This document shows positions 16,229 through 25,800 of a stretch of 64,000 bases of DNA, piece after piece. The translations under genes and the position numbers were made by a program. The notes below the pieces were generated by a model that had not been told where the DNA came from, did not search any database, and saw only the letters and a list, made by a program, of their open reading frames with translations. The stretch covers positions 1 to 64,000 of the forward strand of contig JBKECK010000077.1 of assembly GCA_047974625.1 (NCBI GenBank). Direction: 5' to 3'. Every line of letters begins with the position of its first letter. Positions within the stretch are counted from its first letter, which is position 1. Origin of the DNA: CADEDH01 sp047974625. GTDB taxonomy: Bacteria > Actinomycetota > Acidimicrobiia > Acidimicrobiales > SZUA-35.

Positions 16229-18040
16229 TTGTCCGTCCAACTCCTGCCGTCGTTCCGTGGCGCACCGTCCAAAACGGTCGCTCCCGACCTGTTGGCCGGC
16301 ATCACCGTGTGGGCGGTGCTGATCCCTGAGGCGATGGCGTACGCCTCGATCGCCGGGATGTCCCCGATCGTGGGCCTCTACGCGGCCGCCCCGGCCCTGG
16401 TGCTCTACGCCCTGTTCGGCTCGTCGCGGCAGCTCATCGTGGGCCCGATGGCGGCCACCGCCGCCCTGTCGGGGGCCACAGTGGCCGAGCTGAGCACGAA
16501 CGGCAACGCCGCCGCCATGACCGCGGCCCTGGCCATCATGGTTGGCGTCTGGGGTGTACTGGCCGGCATCATCAAGCTCGGGTTCCTGGCCTCGTTCATC
16601 TCCGAACCGGTGATGAAGGGCTTCATCATCGGAATGGCCATCAGCATCATGGCCGGTCAGATCCCGAAGCTGTTCGGCCTGGACGGAGGGAGCGAGGGGG
16701 GCATCGGCTCCCAGATCTACCAGTTCGTCACCTCCCTCGGGGATGCCGACGCCTGGACGATGGCGGTGGGATTCGGGTCCCTGGCCGTGGTCCTCGGTCT
16801 GCGGGCCACGGTGCCGCGGGTGCCGGCCCCCCTGGTGGCCCTCGTCGGCAGCATCGCCCTGTCAACCGTGCTCGACCTGGCCGACAAGGGGGTCGCCGTC
16901 GTCGGGCAGGTCGACTCCGGGTTCCCCGCCCTCGGCCTGCCCGACCTGGCGGTCAGCGACTACGCCGCCCTGGTCGGCCCGGCGTTGGGCACCCTGCTGG
17001 TCGGCTATGCCGAAGGGCTCGGGGCGGCACGCACCTACGCCGACGAGCACGACTACCGGGTCGACCCCAACCAGGAGCTGCTCGGGCTCGGGGCGGCCAA
17101 CCTGGGGGCCGGGCTGACCTCGGGGATGGTGGTCAACGGGTCACTGTCCAAGACGGCGGTCAACGACTCGGCCGGCGCCCGGTCGCAGATCTCCGGTCTG
17201 ATCGTCGCCGCCCTGGTCGTCCCCACCCTCCTGGTCACCTCCCTATTCACCAACCTCCCGGAGGCCACGCTGGCCGCGGTCGTAGTGGCCGCGGTGGCGG
17301 AGCTCGCCAACCCGAAGATCCTGATCCGGCTGTCGCGGGTGTACACCAGCAAGCTCGGACGCGACTACGGCGCCCTGGCCCGGGTGGACCTGATCGCCGC
17401 TGTGGCCGCCCTGGCCGGGGTCCTGATCTTCGGCACCCTGGCCGGTCTGTTCATCGGCATCGGGGTGTCGGTGACCCTGCTCGTCTACCGGGCCTCCCGG
17501 CCGAACGTGGCCGTGCTGGGTCAGCTCGTGGCCCAGGAACCCTGGGTGGACGTCGCCCGGCACACCGCGGCCACCACCGTGGCCGGTGTGGTGGTGCTCC
17601 GCCCCGAAGGTGGGCTGTTTTTCGCCAACGCCGACAACGTCCGGACCGCGGTGCGCCAGCACATCGACGACACGACCCGTGGGGTGGTGCTCGACCTGGC
17701 CGACGTGCCCGTCGTCGACATCACCGCGGTCCAGATGCTGGCCGGCCTCGACAAGGAGCTCGACCGGAAGCACATCACGATGTTCCTGGCCCACAACATC
17801 GGGCAGGTCAGGGACCTGCTCGATGCCGCGGACGCCACCCACCTGCTGCAGCAGAGCCAGATGACGGTCAGCCTGGCCGTGGCCAAGGTCAACGCCCTGC
17901 TGGAGGCCGAGGCCGGCCGGCTGGATGGCGTGGTCGACGGCGACCGGGACCACGGGGACGGGGACAGCGACGACCACGGCCGCGGGGATCCGGCGTCGCC
18001 CGACGCCAGTGACCACCGTGACCCGGCCGAAGGCGGGTAG
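16229..18040 (+). CDS. SulP-family anion transporter with STAS domain
   Basis: A 603-residue SLC26/SulP protein. The membrane domain begins 'PDLLAGITVWAVLIPEAMAYASIAGMSPIVGLYAA', the family signature, and includes 'VNGSLSKTAVNDSAGARSQISGL'. A C-terminal STAS domain (~430-550, 'EGGLFFANADNVRTAV', 'LDLADVPVVDITAVQML') follows. The last ~45 residues are rich in His, Asp and Gly and may bind metal. Transported ion may be sulfate, bicarbonate or dicarboxylate. I chose the TTG at 16229 because GGAG lies 8 nt upstream and the conserved domain begins just after it. An ATG at 16139, within a TACGAT box (16135-16140), would add 30 residues. Confidence 0.85.
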   Translation: MSVQLLPSFRGAPSKTVAPDLLAGITVWAVLIPEAMAYASIAGMSPIVGLYAAAPALVLYALFGSSRQLIVGPMAATAALSGATVAELSTNGNAAAMTAALAIMVGVWGVLAGIIKLGFLASFISEPVMKGFIIGMAISIMAGQIPKLFGLDGGSEGGIGSQIYQFVTSLGDADAWTMAVGFGSLAVVLGLRATVPRVPAPLVALVGSIALSTVLDLADKGVAVVGQVDSGFPALGLPDLAVSDYAALVGPALGTLLVGYAEGLGAARTYADEHDYRVDPNQELLGLGAANLGAGLTSGMVVNGSLSKTAVNDSAGARSQISGLIVAALVVPTLLVTSLFTNLPEATLAAVVVAAVAELANPKILIRLSRVYTSKLGRDYGALARVDLIAAVAALAGVLIFGTLAGLFIGIGVSVTLLVYRASRPNVAVLGQLVAQEPWVDVARHTAATTVAGVVVLRPEGGLFFANADNVRTAVRQHIDDTTRGVVLDLADVPVVDITAVQMLAGLDKELDRKHITMFLAHNIGQVRDLLDAADATHLLQQSQMTVSLAVAKVNALLEAEAGRLDGVVDGDRDHGDGDSDDHGRGDPASPDASDHRDPAEGG

Positions 18041-18116
18041 CGGACGTTCGCCGGCCGGGGTGGCGTGGCGCCCGAACGGCGGCCATGCCGCGCCGGGGCG
18101 AGGAACGAACCGGCGC

Positions 18117-20273
18117 TCAGCGGCAGGTGGGAGGAGCGGCCGGGGCGGGAGCGGGGACGCCGGCGGTGAACCGGACCACCGCCTCACGGGCCGCCCGGTT
18201 GAACCGGCCGGCATAGCCCTGGCATAGGTGGCTGTCGGCGTCGCCGGTCCTGATCTCAGCCTGCGAAGCGCAGCCACCGCCGCACCACAGAGCGTAGGGG
18301 CACCGCCCGCACACGGGATGGGTGCCGACCAGGCGGTTCCGCCAGCGCAGCTCCTGGTGGAGGTTGGCCCGGTAGTGACCGTCCGGGGTGACGAACCCGA
18401 TCCGGGTGGCCGGGGACGCGGTCCGTTCCCAGCAGGCGTACACGTCACCCACCGGGTCGAAGACGTACATACTGCTGGCGGCGGCACAGAACTGACCGCT
18501 GCGCTCAGGGACCCCGCCGGTGGCCAGGGTGTTGTAGATCTGGTCCCGCAGGTCCCGGTCCACCGAACTCAGCCGGGCCAGGCGGGGATCGGCGGCGGCG
18601 TCCAGGCCCCGGCTCAGACCGAGATGACCGATCAAGAGGTCGGCTTCCGCCCCTGGGCCACCGGGATGGAGCGGGGCGACGTTGACCGAGAACAGGGGCG
18701 ACGCCAACCAGCCCCGGGCCTCGACGTCGTCGACCAGCCGGGTCAGAGACCCGAGATTGCGGGCGTCGAGGGTCACCCGCAGATCGACCCGGCAGCCCCG
18801 GCTCAAGGCCCGTTCGATCCCGGCCGCGATCCGGTCGTAGGATCCGCGACCGTCGGCGCTGACCCGGCGGCGGTCGTGTTCCCGACGGGGGCCGTCGACC
18901 GAGATCTGCAGGCTGGCGATGCGGTCGGGTCCGAGCAGGTCGCTGTACCGCTTCAGCTCGGTGCCGTTGGTGACCGCCCACAAGGGTGTGCCCTCGTCGT
19001 CGGCTAGGCGGGCCACGAGGTAGCGGACGGCGGGCTCGGTGAGGGCCGACAGCGGCTCCCCCCCGAACAGACCGACTGAACGGTGGTGCCGGTCGGGGTC
19101 GAAACCGGCCCGGCGGGCGATGTGGGCCATGGCTCGGACGGTGAGGTCGGCCCGTTCGACCGTCATCGGTTCAAGGATGTGCCGGTAGTGGGCGTCGTGG
19201 CGCAGATGGTCCTGGAAGCAGTAGTCGCACCGGAGATTGCAGTCGTAGGCGGGCATGACCACGAACACGAGGTCGTGCCGGCGCTGCTCGTGCAACCGTT
19301 TCGAGAAGTCGGTGAACACCTCGAGCTCGTCGGTTCCAGCGTCGATCAGGTATCCCCGGCGACGCAGGAAGGCCCGGTCGTCGGCCCCGATCCCCTCCAG
19401 CGGCCGCGGTGGCCACGACCCGGGTGGCGAACCCCGGTCCGGGCCGGGGCCGGCCTCGTCGGCGGACGGGTCCGCCCAGCGACCGAACCGAGGGGCGTGG
19501 CCCCGGACACGGTTGGCCACCAGGATGTCGTAGAGGCGTCGGGGGACGAGATCGAACGTGCCGTAGAGGCCGTGGCTGATCAGGTGACCAGCCGGGGTCT
19601 CCCCGGCGAAGATCGTGTAGCGGGACACCACCTCGGATCGGCCCCAGTCCCGGCCGGAGAGGACCACGGGAACGCCGACGTCGGGGTCCGGTCCGTCGAG
19701 CGGTTCCGGGCCGGCCTCGCCGGGGCCAGGGGTCCGAGCGGCCAGGTGGACCCGGTGGCGCCGGGCCAGGTCAACCGCCCGGGCCGTGCCCGGAGCGCCG
19801 TCGTGCCGGAGCCAGTGGTGGGCCCGTTCGAGAGTGTCCACGGTGGCCAGCTCGGCGACCAGGACCGGATCGGGGCGGAGGTCGTCCCCGGTGAAGGCGG
19901 TGAACACGTGGACGTACTCGTGCTCGCTCAGCCCGGAGCCGGGATCGGTGGCCCGGTAGGTGAACCGCCCACAGAGCTCGAGTCCGGCGATCCGGCAGCC
20001 GAGGGCCGCCTCCACCCCAGCTCGGGCGGCGTCCTGCGGATCCTGACCGGGACGGACGTGACTGGTGGAGCTGACCGACCAGGCGCCGGGGAAGACCAGG
20101 CGGCCGAAGGCCCGCCGGGGCAGGATCCACCCCAGCTCGACGTGACGGACCAGCACGGCCACCGCCTCGTGCCGGCGCCCCCGGACGTGGGCGGTGAGAC
20201 CGTCCAGCCGCCCCTTGGGGTCTCCGCCCGCGGTACAGAGCTGGACGTCGGATCGACGGAGACGCCCGTTCAC
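18117..20273 (-). CDS. Radical SAM/SPASM protein with N-terminal IDI-like Nudix domain, candidate peptide maturase
   Basis: A 718-residue fusion. Residues ~1-185 resemble the Nudix domain of isopentenyl-diphosphate isomerase (PRRAFG, 'FPGAWSVSSTSHVRPGQ', 'LSEHEYVHVF'), but the Nudix-box Arg and Glu positions are Ala or Gly. Residues ~200-340 resemble the N-terminal region of peptide-modifying radical SAM proteins ('LISHGLYGTFDLVPRRLYDIL'). The radical SAM core has C345-x3-C349-x2-C352 and GGEP at 404-407. A complete seven-Cys SPASM set follows: C596, C614, C655-x2-C658-x5-C664-x3-C668, C684. The enzyme should hold a SAM-binding cluster and two auxiliary clusters, as in anSME-like and RiPP maturases. 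The GTG start overlaps the stop of a 41-codon ORF, the candidate substrate, and has GGAG 6 nt upstream. Substrate and product unknown. Confidence 0.85.
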   Translation of the reverse strand: MNGRLRRSDVQLCTAGGDPKGRLDGLTAHVRGRRHEAVAVLVRHVELGWILPRRAFGRLVFPGAWSVSSTSHVRPGQDPQDAARAGVEAALGCRIAGLELCGRFTYRATDPGSGLSEHEYVHVFTAFTGDDLRPDPVLVAELATVDTLERAHHWLRHDGAPGTARAVDLARRHRVHLAARTPGPGEAGPEPLDGPDPDVGVPVVLSGRDWGRSEVVSRYTIFAGETPAGHLISHGLYGTFDLVPRRLYDILVANRVRGHAPRFGRWADPSADEAGPGPDRGSPPGSWPPRPLEGIGADDRAFLRRRGYLIDAGTDELEVFTDFSKRLHEQRRHDLVFVVMPAYDCNLRCDYCFQDHLRHDAHYRHILEPMTVERADLTVRAMAHIARRAGFDPDRHHRSVGLFGGEPLSALTEPAVRYLVARLADDEGTPLWAVTNGTELKRYSDLLGPDRIASLQISVDGPRREHDRRRVSADGRGSYDRIAAGIERALSRGCRVDLRVTLDARNLGSLTRLVDDVEARGWLASPLFSVNVAPLHPGGPGAEADLLIGHLGLSRGLDAAADPRLARLSSVDRDLRDQIYNTLATGGVPERSGQFCAAASSMYVFDPVGDVYACWERTASPATRIGFVTPDGHYRANLHQELRWRNRLVGTHPVCGRCPYALWCGGGCASQAEIRTGDADSHLCQGYAGRFNRAAREAVVRFTAGVPAPAPAAPPTCR

Positions 20274-20395
20274 GACCGTCTCCGGTCGGCGGCCGGTTCG
20301 GGCCCGTTTGCGGAGCGGGCCCCGGCACCGCGGCGGGCGGACAGCGCCGCCGTGCCGATGGACAAGGCTCCAGTGCGGCGGGTTGCCAGGCTCAC
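20270..20395 (-). CDS. 41-residue peptide, candidate RiPP precursor
   Basis: A 42-codon ORF directly in front of the radical SAM gene. It starts with GTG at 20395 behind a strong Shine-Dalgarno (GAAAGGGG at 20402-20409, 6-nt spacer). Its TGA at 20270-20272 overlaps the GTG start of the radical SAM gene (GTGA), the usual mark of translational coupling. Most third positions are G or C, as in real genes here. The peptide begins MSLATRRTGALS and ends GPEPAADRRRS; it lacks Cys and is rich in Ala, Arg, Gly and Ser. There is no membrane segment or export signal. Its size, position and coupling match RiPP precursors, but I do not recognise the family. It could instead be a regulatory leader peptide. 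Confidence 0.55.
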   Translation of the reverse strand: MSLATRRTGALSIGTAALSARRGAGARSANGPEPAADRRRS

Positions 20396-20686
20396 CTTAC
20401 GCCCCTTTCCCGGCCGACCCGCCCCCGACGGGATGGAGGGCGTGCGAGTGGTCGAACAGCGAGATCGTTGGACAAAGAACCTAGCTCAATTTCCAGGAAT
20501 GAGACAAGTCACACCAGATCAGTTCCAATTCCAGTTTGACGCATATAAACCAAAACTAATCGGGGCAATTGCTCGCAGATTGAACCAAATCCGGGACAAT
20601 CGATCCAACCAGACCCGGACCACGTGCCGGCTGAACACCCTGGGTTGCGGGGACGGATGGAGCGGTCCGCGGCGAGGCCGGGAAGC
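20396..20686. other. Intergenic segment with an AT-rich block
   Basis: Positions ~20455-20610 are strikingly richer in A/T than everything around them (for example ATATAAACCAAAACTAAT at 20543-20560). The segment contains the promoter for the radical SAM unit. Short open frames exist on both strands here, but none has a ribosome binding site and normal codon use. Confidence 0.5.
20478..20507 (-). promoter_or_regulatory. Promoter TTGTCT-N18-TAGGTT before the peptide/radical SAM genes
   Basis: On the minus strand TTGTCT (20507-20502) and TAGGTT (20483-20478) are 18 bp apart, within an AT-richer stretch. Transcription would begin near 20471, leaving about 75 nt of leader before the 41-codon ORF. 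Confidence 0.45.
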
Positions 20687-22432
20687 TCAGGGGAGGTCAA
20701 TCACGGTCACCTGGCCGGTGTCGCCGTTGACCTCGACGGTGGCCCCGTCGGGGATCCGCGCCGTGGCGTCGGTGGCCGACACGACGCACGGGATCCCCAA
20801 CTCCCGACTGACGATGATGGCGTGGCTCAGGGCCGCACCAACGTCCACCACCACCCCACCGGACGGAACGAACAGGGGGGTCCACGCCGGATCGGTGTGG
20901 GGGGCGACGAGGACGTCGCCGGCCTCCAGCTCCCCGCCCTGCGACGGGTGAAGCACCACCCGGGCCCGGCCCCTGAACGTGCCGGGGCATCCCGGCACGC
21001 CCTGAATGACCTCACCCGGCTCCGCCACCGAAATCTCCCGTTCACCGCGCCGCTTCCATTCGGAATGAGGGGGCGGTGGACCGTTGATGATGAAGGGTGG
21101 TTCGAGGGTCAGTAGGTACTCATAATGTTCATTGCGACCGGCCAAAAGGCCGGTGATGTCATCCAAACTTCCGTCGATAAGGGCCTGCACCTCGTCCTCG
21201 AAGAGGAGGCACAGGTCGATCGGATCGTCGAGTTGGCCCCGCTCGACGGCCCGTCGCCCGATCTCCCGCACGGCAACGCGGATCTCGTTGATGACCCGGA
21301 TGATGTTTGTCTTGGAGCGCTCACGGCCCGGGATGAACACGCTCGAACTGGCCAGGGCGGCCTGAAACTGGGCCAGGGTGACCGGGTCCCCGGCGAGCAG
21401 GCCGGCGATCTCCTCGCCGAGCTGTCGCCGTTCCTGTTCCCGGGCGGCATTGGCGGTGGTGGGATCGGCCTCCTCCCCCTGGTGACGCATCGGGTCGATC
21501 AGGGCCAGGGCCAGGTCCGGATCGGTCTCCCAGGTCTCCCAGGCGATGTCCCATTCGTTGGGCCCGCGGGAACCGTACTCCTCCAGGAACTCCCGGAGAT
21601 CGGCCAGGAAGCCGGCGGCCTTCCCGTCGTCCACCAGTCGCTGGTGGAGTCCACTGATACCGGCGTCGAACTGGGCGGTGAGGGCGGGGTCAGACCGGAC
21701 GTGGCGCGACAGCTTCCACAGGGCGAACGACGGGGCGGCCGAGTCGACCCCACCGAGACCGGCCAGTAGCCGCATGGTGGCCTCCGGGCGGCCCACCGCG
21801 GCGCACACTGCGCCGATGACCCCAGGGCCGATCGAGGCGGCGCCGCTCTGATTGATGTGCATGTTGAACATGTCGCGGCACACCGGCCGCAGCGACCGGG
21901 CCCGATCGAGCAGAGCCTGGTCCGACAGGGCGGCGAGATCGGGGCGTTCGGCCCGGACCTGTCGAGCCTGAAGGCGTTGGCCCTCCAGTTCGGACTGGTC
22001 CATGCCCCCCATCACCCACTCCAGATAACGGGTCATCACCTCGGTGGTGTGGGGATTGTCGTGCCAGGGTTCCGGGACGTAGGGGGGAACGTCGGGATGG
22101 TCGCCGAAGTAGGCGGCGTCGATGTCGGCGGCCGACATTCCCGGGGTCCGCTCTGCCCACAGCCGGATCCAGGTGGCCCCGAGGTAGCCGTAGCCGCCGA
22201 TGAGCCCCACGAAGTCGCAGCGGTCCCGGTCGGCGATCAGCTCGTGGTCCTCCACCCCGAGCCGCTGGACGGCGCAGTCCCGCCAGCCGGCCACACACCC
22301 CCCGTTGGCCCAGCCCAGATCCCAGGACAACGGCCGGGGCGGCTTGGGCAGCACCTCCCCCACATTGGCCCTCGTCCAGAACGGGGTCCGTTCCCCGTAG
22401 GGATGGTTCTCGATCCAACGCACGTCGCTCAT
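20687..22432 (-). CDS. PEP-utilising enzyme mobile-domain protein lacking the ATP-grasp half
   Basis: A 581-residue protein. Only the C-terminal ~100 residues are readily assigned: the PEP/pyruvate dikinase mobile (phosphohistidine) domain, 'PGCPGTFRGRARVV', 'GDVLVAPHTDPAWTPLF', and the phospho-His segment 'GALSHAIIVSRELGIPCVV'. PEP synthase, PPDK and rifampin phosphotransferase place an ATP-grasp nucleotide-binding domain before it. Here the ~470 N-terminal residues are helical and Trp/Asp-rich and show no ATP-grasp motifs, similar to the middle part of PEP synthase-like proteins. It may act with a separate ATP-grasp partner. The ATG at 22432 has an AGGGGAAG ribosome binding site. It lies upstream of, and on the same strand as, the peptide/radical SAM pair. 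Confidence 0.75.
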   Translation of the reverse strand: MSDVRWIENHPYGERTPFWTRANVGEVLPKPPRPLSWDLGWANGGCVAGWRDCAVQRLGVEDHELIADRDRCDFVGLIGGYGYLGATWIRLWAERTPGMSAADIDAAYFGDHPDVPPYVPEPWHDNPHTTEVMTRYLEWVMGGMDQSELEGQRLQARQVRAERPDLAALSDQALLDRARSLRPVCRDMFNMHINQSGAASIGPGVIGAVCAAVGRPEATMRLLAGLGGVDSAAPSFALWKLSRHVRSDPALTAQFDAGISGLHQRLVDDGKAAGFLADLREFLEEYGSRGPNEWDIAWETWETDPDLALALIDPMRHQGEEADPTTANAAREQERRQLGEEIAGLLAGDPVTLAQFQAALASSSVFIPGRERSKTNIIRVINEIRVAVREIGRRAVERGQLDDPIDLCLLFEDEVQALIDGSLDDITGLLAGRNEHYEYLLTLEPPFIINGPPPPHSEWKRRGEREISVAEPGEVIQGVPGCPGTFRGRARVVLHPSQGGELEAGDVLVAPHTDPAWTPLFVPSGGVVVDVGAALSHAIIVSRELGIPCVVSATDATARIPDGATVEVNGDTGQVTVIDLP

Positions 22433-22861
22433 GACTTCCCCTCGTGGTGTGACATCCGACTCATGACCCGAGCGGCACCCTACCCGACGCCCCGTCGCGG
22501 CACCGAGCAGGACCCCGCTAAACAAGTACCGCCGCGCTACCGTGCCCGTCGGCTGCTGACCGACGACGGCTGTCCATTTGCTGCAGCCAACCGACAATGC
22601 TCGTGCCGATTTACGGACGTTTCACCCACCACTGACACGATCAATGAGCACGCCAACCACCAGCCCTCCGATCCCCGGATCCCCACCGGCAGATCCGCCA
22701 TTCGTCGGCACGCCATTTGCCGAACGGCCACGAGAGATACTAGACCGTCATCAACCCCGGATGTCCACGACATCCGGGGAGAGATCGGTCGCAGCAGGAT
22801 CCCGAGCCTGGTGCCGGCCCGCGCAGGGTGCAAGACGAACCTACCGCCGCAGGATTCAACC
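22433..22861. other. Divergent intergenic region, AT-richer
   Basis: The gap between the minus-strand PEP-domain gene and the plus-strand TPR gene. Base and codon composition is unlike coding DNA of this genome. It holds a perfect hairpin at 22755-22779. A frame from an ATG at 22644 ends in an ATGA overlap with the TPR start, but has no ribosome binding site. No confident promoter was placed. Confidence 0.5.
22755..22779 (+). promoter_or_regulatory. Perfect 11-bp hairpin in the leader of the TPR gene
   Basis: CCCCGGATGTC (22755-22765) and GACATCCGGGG (22769-22779) pair perfectly around the 3-nt loop CAC, ending 82 bp before the TPR start codon. There is no T tract, so an operator or RNA regulatory hairpin is more likely than a terminator. 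Confidence 0.45.
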
Positions 22862-25800
22862 ATGAGCCCGTCAGACCCTCCTGGTGACGACCCCGACGAC
22901 ATCTCAAGCCGCGATTTCCGGCAAATCTGGGTACGACTACCCAGTGAAGACCTCCTGAACCGGGCGCGTATCTGCCTCGAATTCGACCAATACGATCACG
23001 CCAACACCTTCGCTACTCCCCGGGTGGGACAGGACGATCCCATCGCCATCATCATCTGCGACCTGGCCCAACGGTTGCGCTACCACCAGCAGAAACGGGA
23101 ACCCGCCGACATCGCGACCTTCGAATCGTGGGTCACGTTGATCCGGGACAAGCTCGGTCGGGGAAGCCCCGAGCACCTGCTGATGACGATCCGGCTCGCC
23201 CGCCGCCGGAACCTGACCGCCTCCATCGAATCGGCCGACACCTACGACACCATCTCGGCGCAGATCCGGGAGGTGAGGGAGGAGCTCCGGATCCGGAACC
23301 GCCTGAGGGCCCCGGACCGGGTGCTCGGGTTGTCGACCATGGAGATCGAGCTCGATTACCAGCGCATCGCCCTGGAGATCGACGACCGCAGGTTCGAATC
23401 GGCCTACGAGCACATCGAGGCGTTCCGAGACCGACACGGCCCGGTGGTGCACGGCGCCCTGTGGGTGGCCATGGCGCGGACCCGTCGGGCCCTCGGGCAC
23501 CGGCGCCACACCCGGATCGACGACCTCGAGGCCGCGATCGAGCGGCTGACCGAGGAGGCCTTCGAGGCCACCATCGGCACCCGGCCGGTGGTCTTCACCC
23601 ACTCCCGCTACCTGGCCCGGCTCTACCGCCACCTCGCCGTCGCCCACGCGGCCAGCGATCCGGCCGCCGCCATGAACGCCATCGTGTCCGCCGACCGGCA
23701 CCGGTCGATCGAGTTCGGTCAGGCGTGGCAAGAGGATCCGCCCGTCCACTCCTACGCAGGGCCCCTGTACGCACTGATGCTCAACGACGGCTCGGGCGCG
23801 GTCGACCTGGCGGCCAAGTTGCTCATCGAGCGCGGCAGCACCGAACTCGCCACCGAGCTGCGCCGGACCACCGGCGCCGACGGGGACACGTCGTCGGGCC
23901 CGGACGTCGACATGGTCTCGCCCGGAGCCCGGCGGGCGTTGTCGACCCTGTCCGAGGCGAATACCCGGGCCGTCCTCGCCGTGGTCCGGGTCCTGCGGGC
24001 CGTTGGACGGACCGACGTCGCCTGGTACTGGCTGGACCTGATCCCCGACGGTCACCTCCGCAACGCCCACCGCCTCTCGCTGGAACGCGAGATGGGATGG
24101 GCCGCGGCCGGGATCGAGTCGTTCGACCCGGAGCGTGAACCGCTCGGGTCCTTCACCCGAACCGCCGACTACGACGCCGTCGAGCTGCGGTGGAGCGAGT
24201 ACGGCCGCAGCAACCTGGCCGCGGCCCACCTGGACACGGCCGAGCTGGTCTTCTCCGAACTCAGCCGATCCACCTGGTTCGAGTCCGAGGCCGACGGCCG
24301 GGCCGGCCTCGTCGACGTCAAACGCCGTCGCCGGATGCTGCGGGCGGTCAGGGGCGACGTGGAGGGGTACACCCACCAGTACCGACAGGCCGACCTGGAC
24401 CCCCCGGCCGACCTGGAGGCCGCGGGAGCGTGGACCGAGTTGCAGATCGGCGATCCCCGCCGCGCCGTCGTCGCCCTCCAACGGCCCCTGGAACGGGAGC
24501 CGTACAGCGCCACCGCCTGGATCGGTCTCGTCCGCGGCCTCCGCCTGCTCGGCCGGCCCAAGGACGCCCACCGGGTGTGCCAGCTGCTCTCCGGCCACGA
24601 CCCGCACCTGATCGAGCAGATCCAGCTCGAGTGGCTGCGCCTGTGGCTCGTCGACCACCCGCCGCCGTCGCTCCACACCCGCCACGGTGGCCTGATCGAC
24701 AGCGAGGCCGGGTGGTGCGCCATCGACGCCTCAGCGTGGGACCTCGCCCACGACCACTTCACCCGCTCGCTCCGGGCCATGCCGTACTTCGTGTCCGCTC
24801 ACCGCGGTGTGGTGGCCGCCACCACCGGCGACGGCTCACAGGACCTGGACCGGATCATCGACGACCAGCTCGCCCATGCCGCCCGGCGCCTCCCCCACCC
24901 GATCCGCCGCGACGGGACCGCCCTCGAACTGCTCGAACTGGAACTGCACCTGGAAGCGGGCGCGGTGCGGGCCGCCCAGCACCTCCCGGACGAGGCCCGG
25001 CGCCACCTCGCCCGGGCCGCCGAGCTGAGCCTGACCACGCCCGGGGCCGACCGACACCGCACCGACCGGACCATCGCCAGCATCCACATCGACCTCGGCG
25101 ACCTCACCGGGGCCGCCCACACGATCCCGTCGCTCCGCGACGCACCATCAGGGGCGGCCGATGACCGGCAACAGATCCTCGCCGCCCGCTACGCCATCAG
25201 GGCCGGGCAGCTCCCCGACGTCTGGGTGGAGGGGCGCGAGGTCCGCTGGTCGCTCGGGACCGACGACCCGCTGGAGCCCGGTTCGGCCTCATGGATCACC
25301 GCCGTCATCTGCCTGTTCGAGGCCCGACGCTTCCACGAGGCCGAGCGCGTCCTGGACGCTGCGGCCGCGGGACCTGCACACGGCACCGACCCGGCCCCCA
25401 ACCAGACCCTGGCCATCCTCAGGTCCTGGGTGGCCCTGGCCCGCAGTGAGCTTCCGTATGTAGCCGCCGACGAGCGGAAACGCCTGATCCACCAGGCCTA
25501 CGACCACACCAACCAGCTCGAACGGTGGACGGTGGACGACCTCCACGTGTCCGCCATCGCCGAGGCCCGCCGGGCCCAGATCGACCAGGGGAGCATGGCC
25601 CCGGCCCGACGCCAGATCCAGGCGGCGCTGGCCGAAAGGCCCCGCGACATCAGCGTCCTGCGCGACGCGGCGGCGATCGCCAACATCACCGGCGACACCC
25701 AGACGGCCCGTCGCCATCTGCGCCTCGCCCTCGAGCTCGACCCCACCGACCCCCACTCCCACCTGGTCCAGGGTCTCGTCCGGTGGTCGGACCACGACCG

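Noticed and set aside
20358..20700. Plus-strand frame through the AT-rich island, a possible alternative peptide antisense to the 41-codon ORF
   Set aside because: It is part of a long shadow frame over the radical SAM gene, has no ribosome binding site, and runs into the PEP-domain gene without a stop.
20509..20700. 63-codon minus-strand frame starting TTG inside the end of the PEP-domain gene
   Set aside because: Overlaps the upstream gene, uses a TTG start without a ribosome binding site, and its end covers the promoter.
22464..22861. Extension of the TPR gene to an ATG at 22464
   Set aside because: Composition of the added 133 codons is atypical, and the start at 22862 is directly followed by normal coding sequence.
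22644..22865. 73-codon frame overlapping the TPR start codon (ATGA)
   Set aside because: No ribosome binding site, mixed codon use, and it spans a perfect hairpin; more likely a leader. Kept as a note under the TPR finding.
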